DNA of 64,000 bases from Anastrepha obliqua (GCF_027943255.1 NC_072894.1:74563601-74627600), one strand, 5' to 3'; counted from the first letter of the stretch, positions 33,456 to 45,760 are shown. Translations and numbers: made by a program. Notes: generated by a model not told the origin, from the letters alone.

Positions 33456-34885
33456 TAATAAGTACAAGAATAAAGTGAAACGTTTTTTTCCCCCCTATCT
33501 GTCAGAGAGAGTCTCATGCAAAACGATTTAGCTCGAGCAACCAGACAGACAAAAATAAAATTATATTTCTGGCACAAAAATTTAGATTAGAAATAACATT
33601 TTTCTTAGTAACGTCCATCTAATTTGTCCTGAAAAATAGCTCTTTAATAAGGGTTCAACCATTTTGGAAATTTGTTAACTAAATTGCTTTTGAAATCACA
33701 GTGCAACACTTAAATTTCATTAAGTTCTAAGCCTGCTTTTCGCGTATTGTGTTTTGTTCGATTTTAGTGAATAATTTCCTTCCTTTTCTTCGCGAAGCCA
33801 CGGATCACCACTACTTCCCAGTGTAACAACCATCTAAGTCGTTATTGTATGCGTGGCTGTTGGCACGAATACAAAAGAAAAACAAATTACAAATCCTGCT
33901 CATTTAGCACTCAAAGGCGCAGAAATAAACAAGACAAGTAAGTGGCTGCTGAGTGGTAGTTGAAGATGGCAGAAAATTAAATTCAATTAACGGCAACTAT
34001 GAGATTGAGCACCGCCACACAATAGCAGTGATGAGGAAAATGAAGAGGATGTATACGAGACTGACGCTTCCGTGCCACATACAGAGCACACTGAATAATT
34101 TCTCAATTTAATGGCAACTTCCAATGTGACGCTTGACGACAACATGCAGTAAAATGTTGAAACATTGAAGCAGCACAGCAATGAAGTCTGCTGTCGAAGA
34201 TGGCGATACAGGGGTGGTGATGAGATTGCATTTATACGTCCACGTGTTTGGTGAAGAGTCGGCAACTGTAGCTGGCGTATTATTAACTATGACAGCGCAC
34301 AATGATAATAACAACAACTATAGCATGCCACACAGTATACCTAGATAGTTAGCGGAAACGGAATTTCTCAATGTCTACGTAATTTGATACATTTCCGGTG
34401 ATATAAAGAAGAAACTGTTGATGGCGTCGAGATGACAATAATGACGATGAGCAAAATGGAAAGACATCAAGAATAAAACGGGATTTAAGGGATGATAGTG
34501 AATATGCTGAAACAAGAAGGTAGATGTGGCAAGGTGAAAGTACAGCAAGTGGAGTAGCTACATAACGAGAAGTGCCTGCTGATGTCGCGAAAAGCGAGAC
34601 AAATGAGAACGAAGATATCCCTAAGATGAAGCCACAGGAATGCAGAAAATCACAAACGAAACTGCTGACACATTGCGCGAAAGCATCGAAGTGATAATAA
34701 ATATGGTACATATGTATGAATTTACCTGCAGTTGTTGATGGATATAGGTATGATTACTTGAGCAGAAAGCGATTGCTGGCGAGCAGAGCAACAGGGCAGA
34801 ACTCCCACTCAAGTATCGGTTTAGATCATTACAGCCACTCAAGAAGTGAAGTTGATTATAAGTGAACAGGTTGAAAATATATTAC
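33456..34885. other. Possible decayed coding region, unidentified
   Basis: Purine-rich plus strand at 34010-34860 gives short acidic stretches such as SSDEENEEDVYETDASVPH separated by stops. It could be an old gag-like or host pseudogene; I cannot assign a family. 33456-34000 shows nothing. Confidence 0.25.
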
Positions 34886-34889
34886 TATA

Positions 34890-35290
34890 ATGTATTTTTT
34901 CTTTTTTTTCTGGAGGTAGCAAAAAGCATTAAAAGCCGATAAGTGTGTACAATGTCTTTCGACTCACCCACTAAAAAATCTAATCCAGCCCCGTTAAATC
35001 GCACAAACGAAGGGTCAGTGAGGAGGACTACTTTGGGGGAGAAAGTGGTCACCATTTTGATTTTGCAATACATCGATTGTTAAGCGCGCTGTATGGCAAG
35101 TTGCACCTATTGTTGGAACCAAATGTTGTCGATGTTTAGCTGATAAATTTTCGAGAACACAAATCCAGTCAACATGGCTCCATAGCGCTCGTCATTCTCC
35201 GTAACGGCAGCTCCTTCCTCATTTCGCGAGAAAAAAGGAGCGATGATGCGGCCGGTAATCAATGAACTTCGCAGATGTTCATTTTTTTAA
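34890..35290 (-). pseudogene. IS630/mariner (DD41D-type) catalytic relic
   Basis: On minus: GRIIAPFFSRNEEGAAVTEN, ERYGAMLTGFVFSKI, NIDNIWFQQ, then after a frameshift at the second Asp, GATCHTARLTIDVL and a damaged FNGAGLDFLVGESKDIVHTY (original LTPLDFFLWG). Close in layout to the copies at 15137 and 36307. Confidence 0.6.
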
Positions 35291-35339
35291 GTAAATTTCC
35301 ACAATTTGGAAGCAATGTTCTGACATTAAATGATTCAGT

Positions 35340-35515
35340 TTACCATTCTCAGCTGCTATGAAAGAGCTCCTCATAAAAACACATTTGCCGTTCGGAGTCG
35401 GCTTATAACTGAGGGTTCATCCATTTTTGGAACAACATCAAGACGCATGCCATAACTATAAGGAGGAGCTCGGCCAAACACCTAACGGATATGTAAGCGC
35501 CACTTATTTATTTAT
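35340..35515 (+). mobile_element. SINE 3' half
   Basis: Matches the SINE body from GAAAGAGCTCCTCATAAA through GCCGTTCGGAGTCGGCTT to GGAGCTCGGCCAAACACC. It ends in TTATTTATTTATT. The tRNA-like head is absent. Confidence 0.7.
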
Positions 35516-36300
35516 TTTTTCCTTTATTTATAAAAAACGTAATGTTTTAGCAAAAACAAACATTTTATCCCTACAGGCATGCATATGTGTATGTATAAGT
35601 ATGCACGGCTTGGATATCGCACTGGAAAATATAGAGAGCTGCCATGGCAAAAACTGCCTCTGAGCGAGATGACATTTAATTTCGATGCTTTCACAAAACG
35701 CAAAAAGTGCTGAAGTGAAGAAAATTATGAAAACAAAAAGTTTAACTCACACAACTTCATTGTAATATAAGCTCACACATACCAATACCTACGAATTTGA
35801 CAAGTCAAGATGTTGGAGCGTAACGAATTGGAAGAAAAGTACATGTGTAACAGGACTTGTGTGGAATAGCTCACGACTGTCCAATCTCAATCATTGTATG
35901 AAAAGCACAAACAATAACACTAGTCAACACCGGCTTTAGTGCCAAGTGCTCTTAGCTTAAGGCCTTATGTTGGTAATGTTGGCTAATGTAATAGAAAAAA
36001 ATGCACTTCCTAAGAATAATTTTTAGCTCCTGATTTTAATATACAAAACTATTTATACAAAAGAAGACTAGAATTAGTCCGGTCCAAACTTTATATTGTC
36101 GCGCACATTTTGGTAAAAATAGAAATGACCCGGCTGTTAATTATTGGAATCAAAAAATACGGGTATAAAAACGGCATTTATTACCAGATACCGAAATAAG
36201 CATTAATTTAAAATTCCCAATAAAACAACAAAACATTAAAAGCTTCCAATGTTTTTACGAATATTGTACGAATTAAGAAATCTTTTTACGAAGTCTATAA
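35516..36300. other. No identified gene
   Basis: Nothing recognised. Confidence 0.4.
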
Positions 36301-36306
36301 AAAATA

Positions 36307-37244
36307 ATGGGTTTTCCTATAAGAGGTGTTATTTTGATACAAGATCAATGGTTTCGTTGCTTGTGTGGCACGTAGCGCCGTCTTGTTGAAAATAAACGTT
36401 GTCCAGATCAATACCATCCAATTCCGGACATAAAAAGTCGTTAATCATCTCTCGATAGCGCAATCCATTCACCGTAACTGTTGCTCCAACTTCATTTTCG
36501 AAAAAGTAAGGTAAAATGACTCCGACAGACCATAAACCGGGCCAAACAGTCACACGAATAGAGAGGCTTTTCAACAATAACTCTTGGATTTTCTGAGCCC
36601 CAGACCCGAAAATTTTGCTTGTTATCCAAGTCACCGAGGTGGAAATGGGCCTCATCACTCAAGATGATTTTTCGATGGGATTCCGGATCATTTTCATGCA
36701 TTTCAACGACCCAATCAGCAAAGACACGACGTTGTTGATGATCGGCTGGCTTGAGTTCTGATATAACCTGGACCTTACAAGCCTTAAGACCCAAATCTTT
36801 ATGCAAAATACGGCCTACTGACGTTTGTGGAATGCCTAATTCCAAAGAACGATGAGGAATGGGCAAACCTGGGTTTTCTTCAACGCTTTCAGCTACAACA
36901 GCAATATATTCGGCTATTATTGAGTGACGTGTACGGGCTTTATTCTTTACATCACTAAATTGTCCCAACAGCTCGAATTTTTTCACCAATTTCTGTATTG
37001 CGGTCCGATAAATTGCTTCACGGTGACCCAAAAATGTTCGAGTTTTACGAACCGTCCCTGGAAAATTTTCACCATTTTTATAGTGAATTTTAATAATTTC
37101 AATGCGTTGTTTAAACGTGTATCGTTCCATTTTTATTAATGGCGTAGTTTCTACTTGTCAAATATCAAAAACTGACAGCTTCAAAGGTGACATCTACCGA
37201 AATAATGGGCTAGTCAAAATAACACCTGTTATTGGAAAACCCTT
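36307..37244 (-). mobile_element. IS630/mariner (DD41D, rosa-like) element with TIRs
   Basis: TIRs of about 30 bp (GGGTTTTCC...GGTGTTATTTTG) at both ends, each flanked by TA (36305-36306 and 37245-37246). It is 938 bp, about 300 bp shorter than a full element. The missing part is the C-terminal end of the transposase. Confidence 0.88.
36329..37130 (-). pseudogene. DD41D transposase lacking its C-terminus
   Basis: From Met at 37130: MERYTFKQRIEIIKIHYKNG, two helix-turn-helix units (HREAIYRTAIQKLVKKFELL and IPHRSLELGIPQTSVGRILH), then IILSDEAHFHLGDLDNKQNF with the first Asp. A one-base shift near 36560 moves the frame into VTVWPGLWSVGVILPYFFEN and NVYFQQDGATCHTSNET (second Asp). The reading ends at the TIR, so the third Asp domain is deleted. 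Confidence 0.85.
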
Positions 37245-37421
37245 TATTATTAAGAGTCAAATGTTTTGATCAAAAACAAAACTCATTTCTTGAATGCTAC
37301 ATCCATTTCCTGTCAGAAATAAAATTTAATAATCTTTTTACTTTGAATTGAATAAAAGTGATTTTCTAAACTAATCTTATGGCCTCTTTAATTGGTTACC
37401 CTTCGAGTGCCGAATCCTGCA

Positions 37422-38663
37422 CATTCTGTCAAAAAAATATCGGGAATTTTTCCTTTAAAAAGCGCGCGTTACACATATGTCTAATTGTTTTTTTGCTGGA
37501 GTGTTGGTATAACTGCCCTCTATAGGGTCGCAGAATTTGAACGCGATTTGTGTAGTAGCTGGTTTTTGGAATTTAATTATCTCAGTCAACCGCAGGTTTG
37601 CTCTGCGATTTTATGGATAAAAATATCGAACAAAGAATTTGTCTTAAATTTTGTGTTTTAAACGGGATTTCGTGTGCCAAATCATTGAGAATGTTGCAGA
37701 AAGCCTATGGCGAGTGTGCTTTATCAAAAATACGGGCCCACGAGTGGTATAAGGATTTTGCAGAAGGCCGAGAAGTCATGGAAGATTTGCCCTGATCCGG
37801 TCGCCCATCAACGGCTTCAACGGATGAGAATGTCGACAAAGTCACAGAAATGGTGCTAAAACACCATCATTTAAGTTTGAGGGAGTTAGCTCGTGACCTT
37901 AGCGTGTCTCATGAATCAATTCGCAACATTTTACACCATCGATTGGGCATGAGACGCCTTGTTGCTCAACTCGTTCCAAGAGCGTTGAATTTCTTTCAAA
38001 AAATTCATCAGAAGAAGGCGGCTAAAGACATGCTTTATCCAGCGCATCATAATAGATGATGAGACTTGGGTATATGAGTTTGACATGCAAACCAGTCAAC
38101 AGGTGGCTGAATCGCGCTATCCACATGAGCCGAAACCCAAAAAACCACGTCAAAGTCGGTCAAAAGTGAAAGGCATGCTACTCTTTTTCTTTGATTACCA
38201 CGGTATTGTGGGAATATTATTTGGAAGCTATGCGTCGTTTGAGAGAGAATTTGCGTAGGAAACGACCCAATTTATGGAAAGAAAACTCATGGATTTTGCA
38301 CCATGATAACGCACCGTCTCACAAGGCTCACAGTGTGAGTACTTTTTTGACCAAAAAGTCGACAAATATCATCGAACAACCACCGTATTCACCGGATTTA
38401 GCCCCCTGTGACTTTTTTCTTTCCCCAAAACTTAAACTCCTCGGACTCCGCTTTGAGTCGGTAGAGGCCATTAAGGCGAATTCGCTGAAGGAGCTGAAGA
38501 AGATCTGTTGAAACGCGTTTAAAAGGTGCTTTGATGACTGGCTTTGATCATTGGCATAAGTGTATCGCTTCGAATGGAGCCTATTTTAAAGGCGGAAATT
38601 TTGATGATTAAACAATTATTTTGCGTTTTATTGAACAATTTCCGGTACTTTTTTGACAAAATG
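37422..38663 (+). mobile_element. Near full-length mariner (DD34D) with TIRs
   Basis: TIRs of about 28 bp: CATTCTGTCAAAAAAATATC left and CATTTTGTCAAAAAAGTACC right (reverse). TA follows the right end; the left TA is mutated. It is 1242 bp, typical for a complete mariner. Coding sequence is present throughout but damaged. Confidence 0.85.
37613..38511 (+). pseudogene. mariner transposase, full-length but broken
   Basis: Starts MDKNIEQRICLKFCVLNGIS. A stop after VMEDLP (37793-37795), then SGRPSTASTDENVDKVTEMV and the second helix-turn-helix. A frameshift near 38050 leads to DDETWVYEFDMQTSQQ (first Asp). A further shift leads to WILHHDNAPSHKAH (second Asp) and PPYSPDLAPCDFFLSP (third Asp, spacing 34). 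All three Asp codons survive, so the damage is limited to one stop and a few indels. Confidence 0.85.
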
Positions 38664-39693
38664 TAAGGAGTGAATTCGCAAATGTAGTGCGAACTTTTGA
38701 CACTCGTTTCACTATGATCTACCGTATTAGAGTCGGTGTACCGTTAGAATCTGTGGGCATGACTGCGACTATAGTAAACAACGAATATGATGAATTTGTA
38801 TTTGTAGTGAGCTCACCGTTAGAATTTCATTTAAAACATTTTTTCTTTGAATCGGAGGGGCATAGAATTATTACACACAGTGCATGTGGGAAAATGCGCG
38901 GAATGATGATAGGAACCACTTTAGCCATGTTTGTCTGTCCGTCAGAGCGTCACACCATGCGTACGACAACTCGAAAAAAGTTTATAATAAATATTGTATT
39001 TCAATGAAAAGAGCTAAAAGAACCAATAACCACACTCCCCTCCTACATACCGGTAGTTTTCAGAGAAGCAAAAATTGTGAAAAAGTTTTTTGTTGACCTG
39101 TGTAAATGTTTATTCAATGTAACATATAAGTATTTGCAGGTGCGCACACCATACTCAATGGAGTCCTTTCGATTACAGGGCGGAAATTATACGCTACAGT
39201 TAATCGGGGCACGTAGCCACTCAAACAATCGCACTTCGAATGCGGAAATTAGCCAGCGACATGTCAGAGTGCTATAAGTACATATGTGTGTGCACGAGTA
39301 AAATATATTACCACTTGTGATGAACGCAATACATATGTAATATGATATTTTTTTAGTAGATCCATAGGAGTTGTTTCTTTTGCTCTTATCTCATGGGTAA
39401 AATTAAATTGATTTTTGCAATAAAATTTCATTAACATGTGCAATAATCCATGAAGCCTGAAGGAAGATAAAATAGGCAGGTGCCATTGAACAAACAATAA
39501 AGTAAAGCGAAGAATAATAATAATAACGATGACAGCGAGAGTCATAGGGATCATTTTTATAGAAGAATGACGACTGAATAATGGCTGAATTATGGTTCGT
39601 TAAATGGTTAAATAAATCATAAAATTAATCAGTTGGCTAGTATCTAGACCTGCTATATTCGCGGGCATAGTAAAGAAGTGAGTGCCAAAATTC
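38664..39693. other. No convincing gene
   Basis: A 106-codon open frame at 38687-39007 starts at a non-ATG codon and has no recognised motif. Nothing else seen. Confidence 0.35.
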
Positions 39694-40240
39694 CTAAATC
39701 TTAGCAAAACCAGGATAGTTACCGGGAAGATGGTGAGATGATTCTACCTCATCCACCAGATAGCTGCCGCAAAAAGAACTCGAAGTAATGCCGACTCTCA
39801 CGGCATGCATATGTTGTGAACAGTGTCCTGTTCGAAATACGAGAGGTGATACTTTTCTAACTTTAGAAGCTACTTCAGGTGCTTTCGATCCACACCTGGT
39901 GCGACCTTGCAAGCTTGTGCACTTCCCCATCACTCGAGAAAAAACCAGCTCGTAGGTGCCCTGTTTATTTAGTTCAAACGCTTAGCAGTTTCCTGAAATT
40001 TTCTTGTCACTAAGTACCAGGTAATATCAAAGAATTCGGATGTGAACGAAAGTGAAGGGAGGCATTCGCCAGTTTCATTGACATTGAGTCGAGTGCCCTA
40101 ATTGCCGCTTGGCTGTGAGAGTAGATGCTTATGGTACATATTTCTCTGAGACAGAATAGCAGCCATTCAGTTGCTTCTTCGATTGCAGCTACCTCAGCTT
40201 GGAACAAACTGCAGTGGTTCGGTAGACTGAACTTGAGTTG
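39694..40240 (-). pseudogene. LINE RNase H / tail relic (I/LOA-type)
   Basis: MFQAEVAAIEEATEWLLFCL followed by SIYSHSQAAIRALDSMSM (RNase H; the usual SDSQ Asp is His here). Then the tail HAVRVGITSSSFCGSY and EVESSHHLPGNYPGF, with several zinc-binding Cys replaced. Same family as 6560-7090. Confidence 0.7.
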
Positions 40241-40940
40241 AATGCGGAGCTCCTAGCGCAATACTCCTCCGCTTTTCTTTCTATTTTAAGCTATGCGTGT
40301 CACGTAAATTTTGCATACTCACAGTTTAGCAGGGCAAAAAGAGGAAATTCTGTTTTTTCATTAAGTGTTAACCATAGAACAGGACAAGGCGATTCATTAA
40401 CGCTTTTGTGCTAATTGTATTGTCTTGTCAAAGATGCTCTCACTTAAGCCATGAACACTACTATAACAACAGAAGTAAAGCTTTCCCTTCTTATAACCAG
40501 GAAGGAATTGAGGGCATCAAAATGTGACAGGATGTATTTTTAAGCTGAATACATAAGGCCAATTAGTTATGTATTCTATGGATTGAAAGGCACATAGAAA
40601 TTACTGGGAGCGAAATCGTAGATAAATTTGCCACGAAGAGAGCGACCAACCCATTTATAGGTCCAGAGTCATTTTGTGACATGGGAAAGAAAAGCTTATC
40701 CACTCTTATTCAGAAATTAGAGGAAACGCAAAGAAGATAATTTTGTGATAATTTGCCGGACTTATCGCAATGAAAATGAATGGTAGGTAGCTTTAGACTT
40801 AACTGATTTGAAGATTATATGGAATTAAACAGGAATAATTTTAGAATCATCACAGAGATTTTAATAGAGTGGATGGCAATAATAATATTAATATTAATAA
40901 TATAAGATTTCAAACAGGTGTCTGCATAAACTTATATAGC
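40241..40940. other. No identified gene
   Basis: Nothing recognised. Confidence 0.4.
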
Positions 40941-40943
40941 ATA

Positions 40944-43478
40944 TTGGGTTGGGGAATAAGTTCAGAGCATCTTTATATTTTCTTTCATTTTACAACGATT
41001 GGTTTGCTATTTCGCAAAGGGTAAGCATTCATTCGATAGAACTCTTTCTGCTCTGCAAAACTATGTAAAATGTAATTTTGAGTCATTTAGTTTTTTATTA
41101 GTTTTGAGGTTCAGTAATGGATTACCCAGGAGGCAAAAATCAACATTTTCGTCACCTGCTCTTCTTTGCTTTTCATCGAGGTCAAAAAGCTGCCGATGCA
41201 GTCAGTGGATTTGTGACGTTAATGGGGAAGACGAGTCGCTCCCGTATAACAACACTCTACACATGGGCCGAATATTTGTAGTTTAGTGCGCCTGGAGATT
41301 TGCGATCTCCCCCATACTGTATGCATTCGCCCGAATGCCGCCTTTACTTTGGTTAGACTGCAGTTTACATCTTCATCTGCTCACCCATCTGCCATGATGA
41401 TGCAGCGAAGGTAGCAGAAGCTTTCGACAAACTCAACCGGGCATCCGTCAACTAATACCTGCCTTGCGTTATTACGGTGCGTACCAGCGCGACTAGTCTG
41501 TCCATTTTCGCTTGCATATCAGAGAGTTTGTGAGAGAGGAGGCAGATGTCATCGCAGAAGTCCAGGTCCTCAAGGTGTCTGGTGAAACTCCATGCGATGC
41601 CTTTTTGGTGCAGGGTCAGTTGGGTCATTAGTTCACCAAGGACGATGGCGAAGAGAAGGGACGACAGATTGTCCTTACGCCTGCGTTGGTAGTGAATGGA
41701 TCGCTGATATCGCCTTTGAGAAGCACTGTCACTTCGGAGTTCTTGTAAAGGGCTTTGATGAGGCGGATTATCTGGGCGAAAACTCCCTTTCTGCTCCCTT
41801 TCTGCTCGTCTCGTTTGATAGTGTCGAACGCCTTCTTAAAGGCTATGAACAGCATGAAGCCACTCAACTAATTGTTTTACTATAATGCGAAGTATGTCGG
41901 CTTGGCCAACACAGCTTCGGTGAGGGCGAAAACCAGCTTTCCCGTCTCTTAAGGAGCGTTCGATATCTTTGAGCCTGCTTTGTATGATTATGGCTACAAT
42001 TTTGTAGATGATGTTAAGTAGGATTATTCCTCGCCAGTTGCCGCAGTCACGCAGGTCGCCTTTCTTGCGCAGCTTTACTATGATGCTTTTGTCCAGCATG
42101 GAGGCAGCTTTTTATTGCTACAGACGGCGGTGATCTGGGGATGAAGAATTTTCGCAGGAAGAATCACCCGCCGCTTTGTTGAGTTCCAGCTTCTTAACTG
42201 CATCCTTAATCTCCGCTAGGCTGGGGCAGGATGTTGTTATTGTATTACTGGCTGTAGTTATGCTGCCCACTTCAAAGCTAGGTATACTGTTAAGAGCAAT
42301 GTTGGTAGTTGCTTCAAAGTTTTCTTTCCATCTGTGGATCTGGTCATCATTGGAAGTCAGCAAAGCACCATTCAGATCTCTGATCGGCTGGTTGCTGTTA
42401 TTCTACTGGTTGGTTAGGAGGCCAACTATGCGGTACAGCTGTCTCATGTTGTTTATTCCTGCTGCCGCTTCAGCATCGCTAGCAAGGTCTTCAACGACCT
42501 GCTATCATTTCTGGCCGATTTTTGTACATGTTTCGCCACCTCTGTGTAGGCTGGCCGAAGGGAGCCATCGCTGATAAGTAGCCTTTAAAGTTTGTTTCTG
42601 CCCTGAATGATGCCTCAAGTGATGTCAGAGATCCATGGTTTGCTGTTGGTGGTCTTTATTGTGCCATGTTTTTCTTGAGCGATCTGCCTGAGCGTGGCGT
42701 TTGTAACGTCCCAATCAGTGTTGTTGTGGTTGGTCAGCAGCTTCTCGCGAAAGGCGGTATTTGTTTATTTCTTAGTCACGGGATCGCGCTGGTCGTTGAG
42801 TCGCGAGTCTACTGCACGAAAATGGCAAAGTTCAAAAACGGCGACTTCGACGTCGGTGATACATCCCGCAGCGGAAGGCCTTATGAATTCGATGAAGAAC
42901 TTTTTAAGTCACTTTTCAAGGAAAACAGTTGCTAAACCAGTCGTGAATTGGCGGAAAAAATAAACTGCGATCATAAAACGATTCTCAATCACCTTCACTC
43001 AATGGCATTTACCAAAAAACTGAGAGCCTGGATGCCTCACGAGCTCAACGAAAAAAACAAAGCAGATCGCCTTGCTTCTCAGTACCTCGTCCGCTATTAA
43101 GCAACACGTGGTCATAAACAACGTTTCACGACAACGCCATGTTGCACAACACAACGCCATGTTGCACAAGTCGTCAAAGCTCCAAGAGTTCGAATGGGTA
43201 GCATCCGCGTATTCTGCGGACCATGCACCAACCGATTACCATCTTTTCGACTCCCTTTCAAACCAAAGGGAGGTCCTTAAAAACTGGCTCAATAACTTCT
43301 TTGTTAAAAGACCAAGCGATATTTGGCAGAACGGCATCAACAAATTGATCGAGAAGTGGACAGAGGCCGTAAACAGCAACGGCGAATATATAATTGATTA
43401 GCTTATTGGTATAGCTATTCTTCTTTGTTTAAATAAAAGTGTTCGGCAAAAATGCTACGAACTTATTCCCCAAACTAA
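40944..43478 (+). mobile_element. mariner (DD34D) carrying an internal LINE fragment
   Basis: TIRs TTGGGTTGGGGAATAAGTTC and TTAGTTTGGGGAATAAGTTC are each flanked by TA (40942-40943, 43479-43480). Transposase N-terminus MDYPGGKNQHFRHLLFFAFH lies at about 41117-41285. The rest resumes at about 42820 with FKNGDFDVGDTSRSGRPYEF, NCDHKTILNHLHSMAF, a deletion, then APTDYHLFDSLSN (third Asp) and EKWTEAVNSNGEYIID. About 1.5 kb of LINE sequence in opposite orientation separates the two parts. Confidence 0.82.
41290..42815 (-). pseudogene. LINE reverse transcriptase core (RTE-like)
   Basis: On minus: linker FREKLLTNHNNTDWDVTNAT, then SLAEIKDAVKKLELNKAAGD, LRDCGNWRGIILLNIIYKIV, DGKAGFRPHRSCVGQADILR and LFIAFKKAFDTIKR (palm motif A, Asp present in KKAFD). 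Next come LLKGDISDPFTTNAGVR and LEDLDFCDDICLLSHKLSDM, where the FADD box reads FCDD, followed by EFVESFCYLRC. Several stops and shifts. It stops before the ORF end, so its 3' end is missing although it lies inside another element. Confidence 0.82.
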
Positions 43479-45045
43479 TACTTAAGATATGGAGGCTTAG
43501 AATAATAAAAGTGAGGATCTCTGGAGAATTACACGCCAAAAAAGCATCGGCAACGAAATCAAGAAGAGCAAATATAAATCGATAGAGCACATTCAACGGA
43601 AGTCTTACTATGAAATACCGCGTATCGCCTTGAATTGGAACCCGCAAGTAATGAGAACAAAGAGCAGACCACTGATAACAAAGGACTATTCGCAATGAAA
43701 TCGGAAAATCGTTTAATGAACTGAGACTTATGGCTAAAAATTGAAATGTTAGAATCTGACACCAGCTCAAAAACTTAAATCTTCTTCTCGCAATGTTTAT
43801 TTATTATTATTATTTTTTTTTTTTGCTGTTCTATTCGGCTAAAGCCATTCTTTTCGAACAAAAGTTTGACATGATGCACTTACATTATCTTTCAGTACTA
43901 TTTTTGCTTACCTACTTATGTACATATCTATGCATTTAAGTATTCTTATTTTTGTTTCTGTACAGTTCAAACGGCTGTTAGAATTTTCGACATCATCACC
44001 AAAACTACCGTCTGGCACTCTAATAAATTTTGCTTGGTACTTTTAGCTAAAATTTTTTCTTAAAATTTTCATGAGTATTTACATCTGCATTTTGTAATTA
44101 AAATATTAACGATGTGTATCTTTCCTATACATACCTACAAATTAAAAACGTTTTTGAGCACTATTGCTTGCAACCTGCAATTGCTACTTGCATTTGCTGC
44201 TTGCTTTTCCATTCAGTTGGTCATTTGCCAGTAAAACTATAGCTGAAGAAGAAGAAAAGGGACGACTGAAGTCTGGCTGCATGCCGTTGTGCCTAATGAC
44301 CTTTGTGCCAGAGCACAGTTTACCAACTAATTATGAAAATGACTCAACTTAATTGAAACTTTTCAGCAAAAACAAAAACAAAAAAAAGCGAGCAAAAAAT
44401 GTCGCATGTCTACACAGAAATAAAATTCCAGTTACGTCAATACCTACCGACTATTTGAAAGTTAGCAAATGGCATAAAATTGCAAATAGAGAAATTACGT
44501 GAATGACAAGCGGAAATGAGTAGTTGTGGAAATTTCATGACCCTAACAACGCAGCAGTCAGGTAAAGGAAAATAGGGAAACGCATTCAGGAACGTCGCAT
44601 TATGTGAAAAAGAAGTTTGCAATTATTTTTTGCTTTATTGGCCGTGTTGATCTGCCAGGTAGATAATTTTAATTTTATAAATGAAGTGAATTGTTAAATA
44701 GTTTATTTATACAAGTATAAATGCCTTTTTTTTTTTGTTTTTCGATATGGGACGTTTTTCGGATATATTTTTTGTGGGGTACAAAAGTGCCCATCTCGTC
44801 ATGTTTTTGACAAAATTGGAGGAAAAAGCCCATCAAAACGTGTTTTCTTTCTATATGCAAGCTCAACAAAAAAAGAATAGAATTCTGTTAACCCTTTCAG
44901 GTGCAGAGATTACGACCAAATGACACATTATTATTAGCTAAGCTCTTAAAAACGACTGTTCGGAGGTATTTGGGGTCACTGATTACAAATCCGACGCCAA
45001 TTTTTCAAAGTTAAAAAAAGAAGCATAAAAAGAAAATTTTCTAGA
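43479..45045. other. No identified gene
   Basis: AT-rich with T-runs near 43810. A 62-codon frame at 44164 is not recognised. Confidence 0.4.
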
Positions 45046-45735
45046 CCTGAGTATCCCCCGGGGCAGCCTGTAATCCCTAGAGGGCGCGTCCCCAGGTGGT
45101 GGATAGGGGAATACCTTCGTTAAAAAAACTCCCTCAACCCAAGGTATGATGCGACCCATGCCTATTGGGTCGGCAGCCGGGAGACTACATAAATAAGGCT
45201 GTCTTCGAACGGAGCTCTCTTGGTATCAGACCACCTCAGGCTGTAACGGTGGTCTTGCCATGGTATGGGGCGCTGCCATGGTCGACCGGATATTTCCCCT
45301 TTATCCTCTTTGGTCACCGCGCATGACGGCATGCGCAGCTCCCTTGGCGGGGCAGGTTACCGTACGAACCAGTTGTAATGTTTAAATCAAAAAATTAAAA
45401 TTGGGATGACGGAAAAAAACCACGAAACAAACGGACAAAATGACGGGAAAACATATGAACGCATTGACAGCACGGACTGATATACAAACGAACACGCGAA
45501 CAAAACCGCAGGACAAGCAAACAAATATACAGGAAAAAGGGACAGACGCACTTAACAAACAGTCGGACAAATGGACAAGACGTACGAGCAAGGACGAACT
45601 GAGGATGAGTGGATCACCGTCAGAGGATGAGCTCTTGACCTCCAGATAAGAAACAGTTGAGGGCAAAGCTGTGGGCCACAGTACGCCAACAATTATAAAT
45701 CAACCAACAACATCCGCTAAAGTCATAGGGCAAAA
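45046..45735 (+). other. GC-rich block, possible LINE 5' end plus ORF1 start
   Basis: 45050-45370 is strikingly GC-rich relative to its surroundings (GGGGCAGCCTGTAATCCC, CATGCCTATTGGGTCGGCAG, GGTTACCGTACGAACCAG). It is followed by an ATG at 45440 and a 69-codon hydrophilic frame with many Lys/Thr/Gln, ending DELRMSGSPSEDELLTSR. This layout resembles a LINE 5' UTR and the beginning of a gag-like ORF1, but I see no diagnostic motif. Confidence 0.35.
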
Positions 45736-45740
45736 GCATG

Positions 45741-45760
45741 TTAGGTTAGGTTAGGTTAGG
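45741..45760 (+). repeat. (TTAGG)4 tract
   Basis: Four perfect TTAGG units on plus, at the 3' end of the LINE relic. Confidence 0.95.

Noticed and set aside
34349..34711. 120-codon minus frame rich in Ser/Phe/Leu
   Set aside because: Complement of a purine-rich plus strand, which favours stop-free Ser/Leu frames; the plus strand looks more like the former coding strand.
38687..39007. 106-codon frame downstream of the mariner
   Set aside because: Begins at a non-ATG codon and shows no family resemblance.
45741..45760. TTAGG tract as a chromosome end or interstitial telomere
   Set aside because: It is only 20 bp, lies exactly at a LINE 3' end and is followed by unique sequence, so a LINE tail explains it better.
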